This document shows positions 1 through 8,161 of a stretch of DNA of 57,927 nt, piece by piece. Location: NCBI RefSeq assembly GCF_946887195.1, contig NZ_CAMPKE010000019.1, positions 1 to 57,927 on the forward strand, read 5' to 3'. This DNA is from an uncultured Halomonas sp. (GTDB taxonomy: Bacteria > Pseudomonadota > Gammaproteobacteria > Pseudomonadales > Halomonadaceae). The stretch's first letter is position 1; each line of letters starts with the position of its first letter. The notes under the pieces were generated by a model that saw nothing but the letters and a program-made list of their open reading frames with translations, ran no database searches and was not told the DNA's origin. The position numbers were made by a program, and so were the translations under genes.

Positions 1-72
1 AATAAACTGGCCGCTTAGATGCGGTCATTTGGACAACTGGGTTGAAAATCGCCGCTGGTGAAGGATTCTGAC

Positions 73-390
73 TCAATGGCTGGTGCTGAGGCTGTTTCTG
101 ATGTGATGGGGCTGTTCTGTAGTGCGGGCGGGGGTCAGTCCTGCCAACGCTCCGAAGTGCGCGCTTGGCTCGCTCATCTGGCGGTCTTTCCTGATCGAAT
201 CAAAGTGGTCCTGATAAGCCAGCCAAACAGCCATGGCTCGCCGCTTGGCGGTGGCTTTGCAGGTAGTCCGAAGGCTCTTTCTGATTTCTCGCTGGGGCTT
301 GAAACGTTCCCGTAGGTCGCTGGGGATAGCGATTCTGGCATAGAACGTTGTCTGGTGGCGACTGCGCGTTAGATATGTCCCGTAACCCAT
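73..390 (-). pseudogene. Truncated tyrosine-integrase N-terminal fragment next to tRNA-Leu
   Basis: This 105-codon frame begins MGYGTYLTRSRHQTTFYARI and continues with IPSDLRERF, the pattern at the N-terminus of phage/island tyrosine integrases (DUF6538-type: YLxRSRHxxxYFRxxIPxDLR). The frame stops after 105 residues. The core-binding and catalytic domains with the R-H-x-x-R...Y residues are absent, so it cannot be an active recombinase. It lies about 100 bp downstream of the 3' end of tRNA-Leu on the same strand, the usual arrangement of an island integrated at a tRNA 3' end. I infer the scar of a degraded integrative element; the rest may lie beyond the left window edge. An upstream extension to 531 in frame would run into the tRNA and is not credible as coding. 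Confidence 0.6.
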
Positions 391-396
391 ATTTCT

Positions 397-437
397 GACC
401 CGAAATGTCACACCGAATCGTGACACTCTGCCGGGTC
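397..437. promoter_or_regulatory. Nested palindrome upstream of the integrase remnant
   Basis: TGTCAC (406-411) and GTGACA (420-425) are perfect 6-bp inverted repeats 8 bp apart. They are enclosed by GACCCG (397-402) and CGGGTC (432-437). The structure lies just upstream of the integrase remnant start and between it and the tRNA 3' end, where integrase operators or arm-type binding sites are expected. The function is an inference. Confidence 0.4.
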
Positions 438-489
438 TGGAAGCCGCCAACCGTGCGGGCTCAGCTACTGTAGGGGTTCCAAGTATAAG

Positions 490-574
490 TGGTGCGGATG
501 GGGAGACTCGAACTCCCACGCCTTGCGGCACTAGAACCTAAATCTAGCGTGTCTACCAATTCCACCACATCCGC
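490..574 (-). tRNA. tRNA-Leu (anticodon UAG)
   Basis: The minus strand reads GCGGATGTGGTGGAATTGG at the 5' end, and the acceptor stem closes with CCATCCGC followed by an encoded CCA. The anticodon loop ATTTAGGT, flanked by a CTAG...CTAG stem, gives UAG (Leu). A long variable arm (class II tRNA) and GTTCGAGTC T-arm are present. Sequence and length (85 nt with CCA) closely match leuW-type tRNAs. Its 3' end faces the integrase remnant and would be the attachment site. Confidence 0.97.
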
Positions 575-588
575 ATCGAACCGCCCGT

Positions 589-616
589 ATTGTACGGACG
601 CGGCTTCCCAAGTCAA
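589..616 (-). promoter_or_regulatory. sigma70 promoter of tRNA-Leu
   Basis: On the minus strand a TTGACT -35 (611-616) is separated by 16 bp from a TACAAT -10 (589-594). It is followed by a GC-rich discriminator, then the tRNA 5' end 14 nt downstream of the -10. The -35 overlaps the stop codon of bioD. A GC-rich discriminator is typical of stringently controlled stable-RNA promoters. Confidence 0.75.
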
Positions 617-1302
617 TCACTAGGCAACTCAAGGTAGTCGGCGGCGCGCTCGGCAAGCACGCGATTGTCGTCGTCATCGCCGAGCCAGGGAATCACGCCG
701 AGGCAGGGTGCGGTCAGGTGGGCTCTCAGCGTGGCCAGATTGGCCTCGGCCTCGGCGATGTCGGGATCGACCTGACTGGCGACCCAACCGGCGACCCTGA
801 GCCCGTCGGCGCGGATTGCCTCCAGGCTCAGGCGTGCGTGGTTGATGCAGCCCAGCCGCAGGCCCACCACCAGAATCACCGGCAAATCGAGACGAATAGC
901 CAGGCCGCTCAAGTCCTCCGTGTCGTTGAGCGGGACTCGCCAGCCGCCGGCACCCTCGATCAGCGTCAAATCGCGCGGTTCATGCATTGCCGCCGTTACG
1001 CGATCGTGCAGATGCATCAGATGGACCGTCCAGTTAGCGCGGGCGGCGGCGATATGCGGGGCAATGGGTGGCTCGAGTGCGATCGGGTTGACGACGGCGT
1101 AACCGACCTCTGGGTATGAGAATGTCTGCAGTGCCAGTGCGTCGGCATTGCGCAAGCCATCTCGGGTGTGTTCGCAACCGGCGGCTACCGGCTTCAGGCC
1201 GAGCGTGCTCAGGCCTTGCCGACGCGCCCTGGCGAGTAGCGCGGTGGTGACTAGCGTTTTGCCGGCGTCGGTGTCGGTGCCGGTCACGAAATAACGGCGC
1301 AT
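613..1302 (-). CDS. bioD: ATP-dependent dethiobiotin synthetase BioD
   Basis: BioD closes the ureido ring of 7,8-diaminopelargonate to form dethiobiotin, the penultimate step of biotin synthesis (cytoplasmic). The product starts MRRYFVTGTDTDAGKT, with the P-loop TGTDTDAGKT; IEGAGGWRVPL is the second conserved segment. Length is about 229 residues, normal for the family. ATG 1302 is preferred over an upstream in-frame GTG at 1311 because a GAGGAG-type ribosome site lies immediately upstream of the ATG. It is the last gene of bioBFHCD, 12 bp after bioC. No terminator is visible between it and the tRNA-Leu gene. Confidence 0.95.
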   Translation of the reverse strand: MRRYFVTGTDTDAGKTLVTTALLARARRQGLSTLGLKPVAAGCEHTRDGLRNADALALQTFSYPEVGYAVVNPIALEPPIAPHIAAARANWTVHLMHLHDRVTAAMHEPRDLTLIEGAGGWRVPLNDTEDLSGLAIRLDLPVILVVGLRLGCINHARLSLEAIRADGLRVAGWVASQVDPDIAEAEANLATLRAHLTAPCLGVIPWLGDDDDNRVLAERAADYLELPSD

Positions 1303-1314
1303 GCGCCTCACTCC

Positions 1315-2115
1315 TCACTTGATCAATTCGAGCGTCAGACGCTGGTAGGTTACCGGTAGCCCGGCCGGTTCGCGCAAGCGCTCATAGCGCTGCGTGGCTT
1401 GGGCGATGTCATTACGGGTCAAACGCGCTCCATCGCGCGCGACCTGGGCGCCGACACCCTTGATCGATGCCATGACCGCGGCGAGATCGGGATAGTGAAA
1501 GCGCTCGGTAACGCTTTCCAGATGCACCCGAAATCCAGCCGTCTGTGCGGCGTGGCGAAGCGTGGGGGAAGCAATGAAACGCTCCACGCCGGCGGGACGA
1601 CCGGGTCTTGCCCAGGCGTGGCCGATTTCCGCCAGCGTTCCCGGCCCCAGCGTATTGATCAGCGCACGGCCGCCGGGAACCATGATGCGATATAGCTCGG
1701 CGAATACGGCGGCGGGGTCCCGGCACCACTGAATGGCCAGATTGGAGAACACCAGCTCGATACGATCGCCGGCGATGGGCAGCGCGGCGGCATCGGCACA
1801 CAGCCAATGCCCTCGATCGCCATGCCGATGATAGGCCTCGGTCAGCATGCCCGGTGCCAGGTCGAGACCCAGAGCGGTCACGCCAAAGCGTTGCGACAGG
1901 CGCGCGGTCCAGGCGCCGGGACCGCAACCGAGATCGAGTATCGAGGCGGCATGACCAGGCAGGCGTTGCCATAAGGTATCGCCCATCGCCTGCTGGGCGC
2001 CGGCCAGCTCGGCATAGCGCGGCGCGGCGCGGCTGAAGGCGCGTGCCACACGGCGTCGCCAGTCGTGATCGGCACGGTACAATGTGGGCTGCGAGACGAC
2101 GGATTCAGCGGCCAT
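1315..2115 (-). CDS. bioC: Malonyl-[ACP] O-methyltransferase BioC
   Basis: BioC methylates the free carboxyl of malonyl-ACP so that the fatty-acid machinery can build pimeloyl-ACP. It is a class I SAM methyltransferase: SILDLGCGPGAW (motif I) is followed by LGLDLAPGML and by VFSNLAIQWC, the conserved BioC segment. ATG 2115 (MAAESVVSQPTLY) is chosen because the upstream extension to 2163 lies inside bioH and lacks family similarity. The start overlaps the end of bioH by 11 nt, indicating translational coupling. The 266-residue length fits BioC. Confidence 0.93.
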   Translation of the reverse strand: MAAESVVSQPTLYRADHDWRRRVARAFSRAAPRYAELAGAQQAMGDTLWQRLPGHAASILDLGCGPGAWTARLSQRFGVTALGLDLAPGMLTEAYHRHGDRGHWLCADAAALPIAGDRIELVFSNLAIQWCRDPAAVFAELYRIMVPGGRALINTLGPGTLAEIGHAWARPGRPAGVERFIASPTLRHAAQTAGFRVHLESVTERFHYPDLAAVMASIKGVGAQVARDGARLTRNDIAQATQRYERLREPAGLPVTYQRLTLELIK

Positions 2116-2869
2116 CGCCGACCTCTCGCAGACTGTCGTCGCACCGGGTCGGATGGCGCACAAGAGCGCTTATCAGCTCGGCGAGTTCCCCCGGCGCACT
2201 GAGTTGCGGGCAATGCCCGGCATTGGCGATCACCGCGTGTTCGCCGCCGTCCGCTGGGGCAAGCAGTGGATCGTTGCAGCCGCGTATGCGTAGCATCGGA
2301 CAGGCCGGGTTTGCCAATGAAGAACCGATATCCAGCGTGGCGAGCTGTTGCAGGCCGCTAGCGAGCGTCGCTCTCTCGGCCGGCAGGTCATCCGTAGCCA
2401 TCAGGTATTCGAGGTGTTGACGAGCACCGCGTGGGTCGGGTTCGCCGGCCAGTTGCCAGCGCAGAAAATGGCGCCAGGTTTTCTCGGGGTCACGCTCGAA
2501 GGCGCGCCGGAACGTGGCCAGTTCGTTTGAACTGACACCGCTCGTGGCGTCAATCGCGTCATCATTCGTGGTAAAGCGCGTACCCGTGCCAAGCAGGATC
2601 AGTGCGCGTGGCGCGGAAAGATGTTCGAGCAAGCTGGCCGCCAAAAGGCCGCCGAGCGACCAGCCGACCCACACGGCGTTTTCTGGAAGATCGTGGCTCA
2701 TCGCACTGGCAAGTGCAGCGAGATCATCGGGCTCGGCGAGTGGCGCGCGTCCGCCATAGCCGGGCCAATCCGGCGTGCTGATGGTAATGCCCGCCGGCCA
2801 GTGCGGCGCCAGCGGTTGCCATATTCGCGCATCGATTCCCCAGCCCGATAGCAGTACCAACTGCGTCAT
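2105..2869 (-). CDS. bioH: Pimeloyl-[ACP] methyl ester carboxylesterase BioH
   Basis: BioH is an alpha/beta hydrolase that removes the methyl group added by BioC, ending pimeloyl chain elongation. The nucleophile elbow GWSLGG has Ser71; NDPLLAP supplies the acid region and NAGHCPQLSAP the histidine. The ORF starts MTQLVLLSGWGIDARIW, typical of BioH, and is 254 residues. Its start overlaps the bioF stop by 4 nt (ATGA). A BioH encoded inside the bio operon is the pseudomonad/Halomonas-type arrangement; in E. coli bioH is unlinked. Confidence 0.94.
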   Translation of the reverse strand: MTQLVLLSGWGIDARIWQPLAPHWPAGITISTPDWPGYGGRAPLAEPDDLAALASAMSHDLPENAVWVGWSLGGLLAASLLEHLSAPRALILLGTGTRFTTNDDAIDATSGVSSNELATFRRAFERDPEKTWRHFLRWQLAGEPDPRGARQHLEYLMATDDLPAERATLASGLQQLATLDIGSSLANPACPMLRIRGCNDPLLAPADGGEHAVIANAGHCPQLSAPGELAELISALVRHPTRCDDSLREVGDGR

Positions 2870-4050
2870 GGGTAGTACTCCGTGATGGCGTCGTGCGCGG
2901 CCAGTTCGCCGAGGGCGGCGAGCAGAGCGTCGATGGCCTGGCGGGCGTGTCCCGCCGATAGCGTGATGCGCAGGCGCGCCTGGCCGCGCGGCACGCTGGG
3001 CTCGCGGATGGCGCCGACCAGAAAGCCGCGCTCGTGCAAGGCTTGGCTCCAGCGCATGACGCGCTCGCTATCGCCGAGCAATAGGGGTTGGATGGGTGTC
3101 TGCGAGGGCATCAGCGGCAAGCCCAGGGCGGCTGCATGATGACGCCAGTAGGCGATACGTGCATGCAGCCGGGCGCGCCTTTCGGGCTCGCCTTCGAGAA
3201 TTTCCAGCGCACGCAGGGTGGCGCAGGCAACGCCGGGCGGCTGTGCGGTGGTGTAAATATACGGGCGAGCGAACTGCATCAATGTATCGATCAGCACGTC
3301 ATCGCCGGCAACGAAGGCGCCGCCACTGCCCAGCGCCTTGCCTAGCGTGCCGATCAATACCGGCACCAGGTCGCTGGAAAAGCGCCGCCCCACGCAGCCA
3401 TCGCCGTGGTCGCCGAGTACGCCGAGGCCATGGGCGTCGTCGATCATCAACCAAGCGTCATGGCGTTGGCAGGTGGCGGTCAGGCCGGTGATGTCGGCGA
3501 CATCGCCATCCATGCTGAACACGCCGTCACTGACGATCAGCTTGGGCGTACCATCCTGGGCGCGGGCCAGAAGGCGTTCGAGATCCGCCAGGTCGCGGTG
3601 ATGGAAGCGCCGCGAGCGCGCGCCGGCGAGTTTGGCGCCGTCGAGCAGCGAGGCATGATTGAGGCGATCCTGATATATCAGCGCCCCGTCCTCGCAAAGC
3701 GCCGTGAGCGCGCCCAGGTTGGCCATGTAGCCGGTGGAAAACAGCAGCGCCCGAGGGCGCCCGGTCAGCTCCGCGAGTCGCTCTTCAAGCGTGTGATGGG
3801 CATTTAGATGGCCACTGACCAGATGTGAAGCGCCGGCGCCCGCGCCATATTTGCGGGTACCTTCGACCTGAGCCTCGGCCAGGCGCGGATCGCATGCCAG
3901 CCCCAGATAGTCGTTACCGGCGAAGTCATGCAGCCTGCGCCGGCCATCATCGACGCGATGGCCGGGCAGCGGCGAATGTGTCGTGCGATGTCGCCATAAT
4001 CCGCGCCGACGCCGATCGTCGAGCCGTGCCGTTAGCGTCTCCTGCCACAT
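2866..4050 (-). CDS. bioF: 8-amino-7-oxononanoate synthase BioF
   Basis: BioF is a PLP enzyme that condenses pimeloyl-ACP with L-alanine to give 8-amino-7-oxononanoate. The PLP lysine is K238 in GTLGKALGSGG. SDGVFSMDGD and MIDDAHGLGVLG are the cofactor-contacting segments, and the N-terminal region has FAGNDYLGL. The 394-residue length is standard for the alpha-oxoamine synthase family. It lies 2 bp after bioB and overlaps bioH by 4 nt. bioA, needed for the next step, is not in this window. Confidence 0.96.
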   Translation of the reverse strand: MWQETLTARLDDRRRRGLWRHRTTHSPLPGHRVDDGRRRLHDFAGNDYLGLACDPRLAEAQVEGTRKYGAGAGASHLVSGHLNAHHTLEERLAELTGRPRALLFSTGYMANLGALTALCEDGALIYQDRLNHASLLDGAKLAGARSRRFHHRDLADLERLLARAQDGTPKLIVSDGVFSMDGDVADITGLTATCQRHDAWLMIDDAHGLGVLGDHGDGCVGRRFSSDLVPVLIGTLGKALGSGGAFVAGDDVLIDTLMQFARPYIYTTAQPPGVACATLRALEILEGEPERRARLHARIAYWRHHAAALGLPLMPSQTPIQPLLLGDSERVMRWSQALHERGFLVGAIREPSVPRGQARLRITLSAGHARQAIDALLAALGELAAHDAITEYYP

Positions 4051-4052
4051 GT

Positions 4053-5141
4053 TCAGTTGACGCTGGCCGCGCTGGCGCGAGTCGCATCGTAGGCCAGCGC
4101 ACTGGCTTGCTGGCGCGCCTGATGCTCCAGCGCTTCGTCCAGTCTGGCCTGCTGGCGCTGATCGTCGTCGGCGGTCTCGATCCGCTCGGGATGCAGACCG
4201 AGGCGCGCGAATAACTCGCGGTCATGCGCCATCTGCGGATTCTCGGTGGTCAGCAGCTTGTCGCCATAGAAGATCGAATTGGCGCCGGCCAGAAAGGCCA
4301 GCGCCTGGGTCGAATCGTCCATCGCCTCGCGCCCGGCCGACAGGCGAACGTGACTCTTCGGCATCAGAATGCGCGCCACGGCGATGGCACGAATGAATTC
4401 GAAAGGGTCGAGATCGTCGACGTTCTCGAGCGGCGTGCCGGGCACCTTGACCAGCCTGTTGATCGGCACCGATTCGGGATGCGGCTCGAGGCGTACCAAC
4501 TGCTGGAGCAGCGCGGCGCGATCGCGGGGCGCCTCGCCCATGCCGAGAATGCCGCCGCTGCATACCTTCATGCCGGCCTGACGCACGCTGGCCAGTGTAT
4601 CCAGCCGGTCGGCATAGGTGCGTGTGGTAATGATGTCGCCATAGAATTCCGGCGAGGTGTCCAGGTTGTGGTTGTAGTAATCGAGCCCGGCATCGGCCAG
4701 CCGTGTGGCCTGCTCGTCATCGAGCATGCCGAGCGTCATGCAGGTTTCGAGCCCCAGCGCCTTGACCTGGACGACCATCTCCAGCACCACCCGCAAATCG
4801 CGCTCACGCGGGCTGCGCCAGGCGGCACCCATGCAGAAACGACTGGCGCCGGCCTGCTTGGCGGCGCGCGCCTGCTCCACGACCTTCTCGATCTCGAGCA
4901 ATTTCTCCTTACCCAGCCCGGTGTTGTAGTGCCCTGACTGCGGGCAGTACTTGCAATCCTCGGGACACGCCCCGGTCTTGATCGACAGCAGCGTCGAGAC
5001 CTGCACCGCATTGGCATCGAAGTGCGCCCGGTGGACCTGTTGCGCCTGGAACAGCAGGTCATTGAAAGGCAGGGCGAACAGCGCATCGATCTCATCGAGC
5101 GTCCAGTCGTGGCGAACGGTATCGGAGCTTATCGGAGGCAT
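4053..5141 (-). CDS. bioB: Biotin synthase BioB
   Basis: BioB is a radical-SAM enzyme that inserts sulfur into dethiobiotin. The CxxxCxxC radical-SAM motif is C59-C63-C66 (CPEDCKYC), followed by PQSGHYNTG, diagnostic for Bio[13 protein letters not shown] and the later [10 protein letters not shown] segment are also present. It is 362 residues with a short variable C-terminal tail. It is the first gene of the operon, with its leader shared divergently with comF and carrying a BirA-box-like palindrome. Confidence 0.97.
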   Translation of the reverse strand: MPPISSDTVRHDWTLDEIDALFALPFNDLLFQAQQVHRAHFDANAVQVSTLLSIKTGACPEDCKYCPQSGHYNTGLGKEKLLEIEKVVEQARAAKQAGASRFCMGAAWRSPRERDLRVVLEMVVQVKALGLETCMTLGMLDDEQATRLADAGLDYYNHNLDTSPEFYGDIITTRTYADRLDTLASVRQAGMKVCSGGILGMGEAPRDRAALLQQLVRLEPHPESVPINRLVKVPGTPLENVDDLDPFEFIRAIAVARILMPKSHVRLSAGREAMDDSTQALAFLAGANSIFYGDKLLTTENPQMAHDRELFARLGLHPERIETADDDQRQQARLDEALEHQARQQASALAYDATRASAASVN

Positions 5142-5165
5142 GGCTGGGACTCACGGTCAGTAATC

Positions 5166-5195
5166 GGTAAACTTAAAAACTATAAAAAGTTAACT
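5166..5195. promoter_or_regulatory. BirA-box-like operator between bioB and comF
   Basis: GGTAAACT (5166-5173) and AGTTAACT (5188-5195) form an imperfect inverted repeat (6 of 8 positions) separated by an AT-rich 14-bp spacer. This resembles the gammaproteobacterial BirA operator (TGTAAACC, spacer of about 15, GGTTTACA). It lies 25-54 bp upstream of bioB. Assignment to BirA is an inference: the half-sites are not perfect and birA is not in the window. Confidence 0.45.
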
Positions 5196-5218
5196 GAATG
5201 GTAAGTAGTGGAGTTGCC

Positions 5219-5935
5219 ATGTCAACCAAATTTCTTGGTAAAGTTGACTGCACGCTGCGTGGCACGTTGCCCGGCCCCTGCACGTTCTGTCTCGCGCAAA
5301 CGCTGCCGGGCGAGCCATGGTGTGCGGCCTGTTTCGCAGCGTTGCCATGGAATCGATCCGCCTGTATGCAATGCGCCCAACCGCAACCCGAGGCGGTTCC
5401 TGGCGTATGCGGGCGTTGTCTGCGCCATTCGCCGCCTTTCGTGCGTTCGCGCGTTGGCTTGCGCTACGAGGGAGAGGTGGCAGCGCTGATGCAGCGCTTC
5501 AAGTTTCTGGCCGAGCCGCGCGCCGGCACGGTATTGGTCACACTGTTGCAGTGCTCTTTGGCGGGATTGGAGCGCGACCGGCTTCCGCAGGCCGTGCTCG
5601 CACTGCCTCGCCACGCCAGCCGCGCCCGCGAGCGCGGCTTCGATCAGGCCGAATGGCTGACGACGCGTCTGGCTCGCCAACTGGCATTGCCTTGCTTCAC
5701 CGCCAGGCGCATACGCCAGACCCCGACCCAGCGCGGTCTGGATCGCCAGGCGCGTCAGCGCAACCTGCGGGGGGCTTTCGTCGTCGATACGCGGTTGCCG
5801 TCACGCGTTGCGGTGGTCGACGACATCATGACCACCGGCGCCTCGTTGGAAGCGCTTGCCAAGGCGTGTCTTGCGGCTGGTGCCGAAGAGGTCGAGGCAT
5901 GGGCGGTGGCGCGTACGCCGCTGCCGTATCGCTAG
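5219..5935 (+). CDS. comF: ComF family phosphoribosyltransferase-like protein
   Basis: This is a ComF/GntX-type protein. The N-terminal double zinc ribbon has cysteine pairs C21/C24, C35/C38, C49/C52 and C64/C67. It is followed by a type I phosphoribosyltransferase domain with the PRPP-binding segment VAVVDDIMTTGASL. ComF proteins are linked to DNA uptake or DNA use in other bacteria, but the reaction is unproven. ATG 5219 is preferred to an upstream GTG at 5198 because GTGGAG lies 5 bp before it. Divergent from bioB, as in many gammaproteobacteria. 238 residues. Confidence 0.88.
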   Translation: MSTKFLGKVDCTLRGTLPGPCTFCLAQTLPGEPWCAACFAALPWNRSACMQCAQPQPEAVPGVCGRCLRHSPPFVRSRVGLRYEGEVAALMQRFKFLAEPRAGTVLVTLLQCSLAGLERDRLPQAVLALPRHASRARERGFDQAEWLTTRLARQLALPCFTARRIRQTPTQRGLDRQARQRNLRGAFVVDTRLPSRVAVVDDIMTTGASLEALAKACLAAGAEEVEAWAVARTPLPYR

Positions 5936-5999
5936 CCATGGAACCACGGATATAGGTGCGATCTGCTAGCATGCAGCCATCGATCATCAAGGACGTCTC

Positions 6000-6983
6000 A
6001 TGGCCGCCAATCGACACCCCTTCGAAAGCCTGACCCCGGCGCGTATCGTCGCTGCCGTCGAGGCGCTGGGCCTGTGGTTGCCCGGCGAACCATTCGCGCT
6101 CAATAGTTACGAGAACCGGGTATTTCTGATCAGCGACGACGATCGTCGGCGTTGGGTCGTCAAGTTCTACCGGCCGGATCGCTGGAGCGAGGCGCAGATT
6201 CGTGAGGAACATGGATTTCTCGCCGAACTGGCCGCAGCCGGCGTACCGGTATCGGCGCCCTGGTGCCTTGAAGCGGGCGAGAGCCTGCATCAGGCCTACG
6301 GCTTTCGCTTCGCGCTGTTCCCGCATGTGCCTGGCCAGGCACCGGAGCTCGAGAACCCGGCGCATCTCTTCGCGTTAGGCGAGTTGGTTGGGCGGTTGCA
6401 TGCGGTTTCGCGGCGGCAGGTCTTCAGCCAGCGCCAGATCATGGAGCCGGTCCCGCTTGCCGATGCCAGCCGCGAACGCGTGCTCGCCGGAACCTGGCTC
6501 AATCGCCGCCAGCGGCAGGCCTATGAGCGGGTGAGCAATGCATTGCAAGAGCAGTTGAGCGCACATGCCTGGCCTGCCGATGCCAACATGCGCGTGCATG
6601 GCGATTGTCACCTGGGCAATATTCTGGGGCGCGATGAGCATTTCTCACTGGTCGATTTCGACGACTGCTGCATGGCGCCGGCGGTGCAGGATCTGTGGAT
6701 GATGCTCACCGCGCAGGACGATCAGGAGCTACAGATGCAGCTCTCGGAATTGCTGGAAGGTTATGAGCAGTACAGCGATTTCGACCGGCGCGAGCTCGAC
6801 TGGATCGAGCCACTGCGCACACTGCGCCTGATGCGCCATAGCGCCTGGCTGGTAGCGCGTTGGGAGGATCCCGCCTTCCCGCGTGCCTTCCCCTGGGTCG
6901 CCAGCGAAGACTATTGGGATCAACATATTCGCACGCTGGAGCAGCAGCGAGTGGTGCTGGATAAGATGCGCTGGCTGGCCTGA
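6000..6983 (+). CDS. srkA: Stress response kinase A (YihE-type Ser/Thr kinase)
   Basis: This matches SrkA/YihE, an aminoglycoside-phosphotransferase-fold protein kinase implicated in protection from stress-induced death. Visible motifs are LNSYENRVFLI near the N-terminus, VVKFYRP with the ATP lysine, the catalytic loop VHGDCHLGNIL and the metal-binding VDFDDCCMAP. The 327-residue length is normal. AAGGA sits 6 bp upstream of the ATG. It stands alone between comF and folE; no partner dsbA, which is next to yihE in E. coli, is present. Confidence 0.93.
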   Translation: MAANRHPFESLTPARIVAAVEALGLWLPGEPFALNSYENRVFLISDDDRRRWVVKFYRPDRWSEAQIREEHGFLAELAAAGVPVSAPWCLEAGESLHQAYGFRFALFPHVPGQAPELENPAHLFALGELVGRLHAVSRRQVFSQRQIMEPVPLADASRERVLAGTWLNRRQRQAYERVSNALQEQLSAHAWPADANMRVHGDCHLGNILGRDEHFSLVDFDDCCMAPAVQDLWMMLTAQDDQELQMQLSELLEGYEQYSDFDRRELDWIEPLRTLRLMRHSAWLVARWEDPAFPRAFPWVASEDYWDQHIRTLEQQRVVLDKMRWLA

Positions 6984-7082
6984 GGCTATGCCTGAAAGTG
7001 TGCGCGGGCCGAACGCTGCGTCGCGCGGTGGACTGCGCTAGAATCGGTAGCTTGCTGCCTTCAAGGACAACAGGCTGAACCG

Positions 7083-7640
7083 ATGACCGAAGAACTCGCC
7101 AACCATTATCGTGAAATCATTGCTGGCCTGGGAGAAGACCCCGATAGAGAGGGGCTTCGCGATACCCCCAAGCGCGCCGCCAAGGCGATGCAGTTCCTGA
7201 CCCGCGGTTACGCGCAGTCGCTGGAGGAATTGATCAACGGCGCGGTCTTCGCCTCCGAGACCGACGAGATGGTACTGGTCAAGGATATCGAGCTCTACTC
7301 GATGTGCGAGCATCACCTGCTGCCTTTCATCGGCAAGTGCCATATTGCGTATCTACCCAAGGGCAAGGTGCTGGGACTATCCAAGTTCGCGCGCATCGTC
7401 GATATGTATGCCCGGCGTTTGCAGATCCAGGAGAACCTCACCCGGGAGATCGCCGAGGCGGTGCAGCAGGTCACCGAGGCGAGTGGCGTGGCGGTGGTCA
7501 TCGAAGCCAAGCACATGTGCATGATGATGCGCGGTGTCGAAAAGCAGAATTCCAGCATGACCAGTTCGGTGATGCTGGGCGGCTTTCGCGAGAACCAGCC
7601 GACTCGCCAGGAATTCTTGATGCTGGTCAATGGCCGATAA
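7083..7640 (+). CDS. folE: GTP cyclohydrolase I
   Basis: FolE converts GTP to 7,8-dihydroneopterin triphosphate, the first step of tetrahydrofolate synthesis. Zinc ligands are visible at C75 and H78 in [12 protein letters not shown], with the third Cys in [23 protein letters not shown] is the substrate-binding signature. The length of 185 residues is typical of the short bacterial type. A TAGAAT -10-like hexamer lies about 40 bp upstream, but no convincing -35 was found. Confidence 0.97.
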   Translation: MTEELANHYREIIAGLGEDPDREGLRDTPKRAAKAMQFLTRGYAQSLEELINGAVFASETDEMVLVKDIELYSMCEHHLLPFIGKCHIAYLPKGKVLGLSKFARIVDMYARRLQIQENLTREIAEAVQQVTEASGVAVVIEAKHMCMMMRGVEKQNSSMTSSVMLGGFRENQPTRQEFLMLVNGR

Positions 7641-7709
7641 ACCCTTTCCATGACCGGCCAGGCACCCGTGAATACCCATGGGTTGGTGACTGGCGGCAAA
7701 CGTCTTAGC

Positions 7710-8120
7710 ATGGAGAAGATCGAGAGCATGACGGAACGGGAACCGGCCGAAACGGAGCCGCCAGCGAGTTGCGACGATAGGGCGCCAGCCGATGACGCCG
7801 AACGGCCCCTACGTCGACATGCCAACTGGGCTATCGCTGCGGTGGTCATCGCAATGCTCAGCCTGTTCTTCGATAGGCTGGCGCCACTGCTGGGGCTGGT
7901 GGCAACCACCTTCGCGCTGCTCGGCTTGCGCCAGATACGCCGTAACCCCCTGCGTTATCAGGGGCGTGGGTTCTGCTGGGTGGCGATTGCCTTGGCCCTC
8001 ATCGTTGCTGGGCTATCCTTGATGGTGGAACCGGCGCCCGGGCCTGAATCCGAGTCTCGAGTGTCTCAGACACATTCTAACGTCGTGCCCGGCAGCGAGA
8101 ACGGCCGGGCGACATCCTGA
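7710..8120 (+). CDS. Small two-helix membrane protein of unknown function
   Basis: I do not recognise this with certainty. The N-terminal ~50 residues are acidic and proline-rich. Two hydrophobic segments follow (ANWAIAAVVIAMLSLFF... into LLGLVATTFALLGL, and GFCWVAIALALIVAGLSLMV) joined by LRQIRRNPLRYQGRGF. This resembles the DUF4190-type module, in which a small GLxxIRxNP loop links two helices. The tail is polar. The start is uncertain: ATGs at 7650, 7710 and 7728 are in frame and none has a strong ribosome site. It lies between folE and gabD on the same strand. Confidence 0.55.
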   Translation: MEKIESMTEREPAETEPPASCDDRAPADDAERPLRRHANWAIAAVVIAMLSLFFDRLAPLLGLVATTFALLGLRQIRRNPLRYQGRGFCWVAIALALIVAGLSLMVEPAPGPESESRVSQTHSNVVPGSENGRATS

Positions 8121-8141
8121 GCGCTAGCGATCGACTAGCGC
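8121..8141. terminator. Hairpin between the small membrane protein gene and gabD
   Basis: GCGCTAG (8121-8127) pairs with CTAGCGC (8135-8141) around a 7-nt loop, directly after the upstream stop codon and 20 bp before the gabD start. The T-tract is minimal, so it could be a weak terminator or an mRNA processing/stability element. Confidence 0.4.
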
Positions 8142-8161
8142 TTGCATGGAAGGAGAACGCC

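Noticed and set aside
1..72. Possible insertion-sequence end (TGGCCGC/GCGGTCA inverted repeat)
   Set aside because: The hairpin at 9-28 is imperfect and only 72 bp are visible; no transposase or partner end can be seen.
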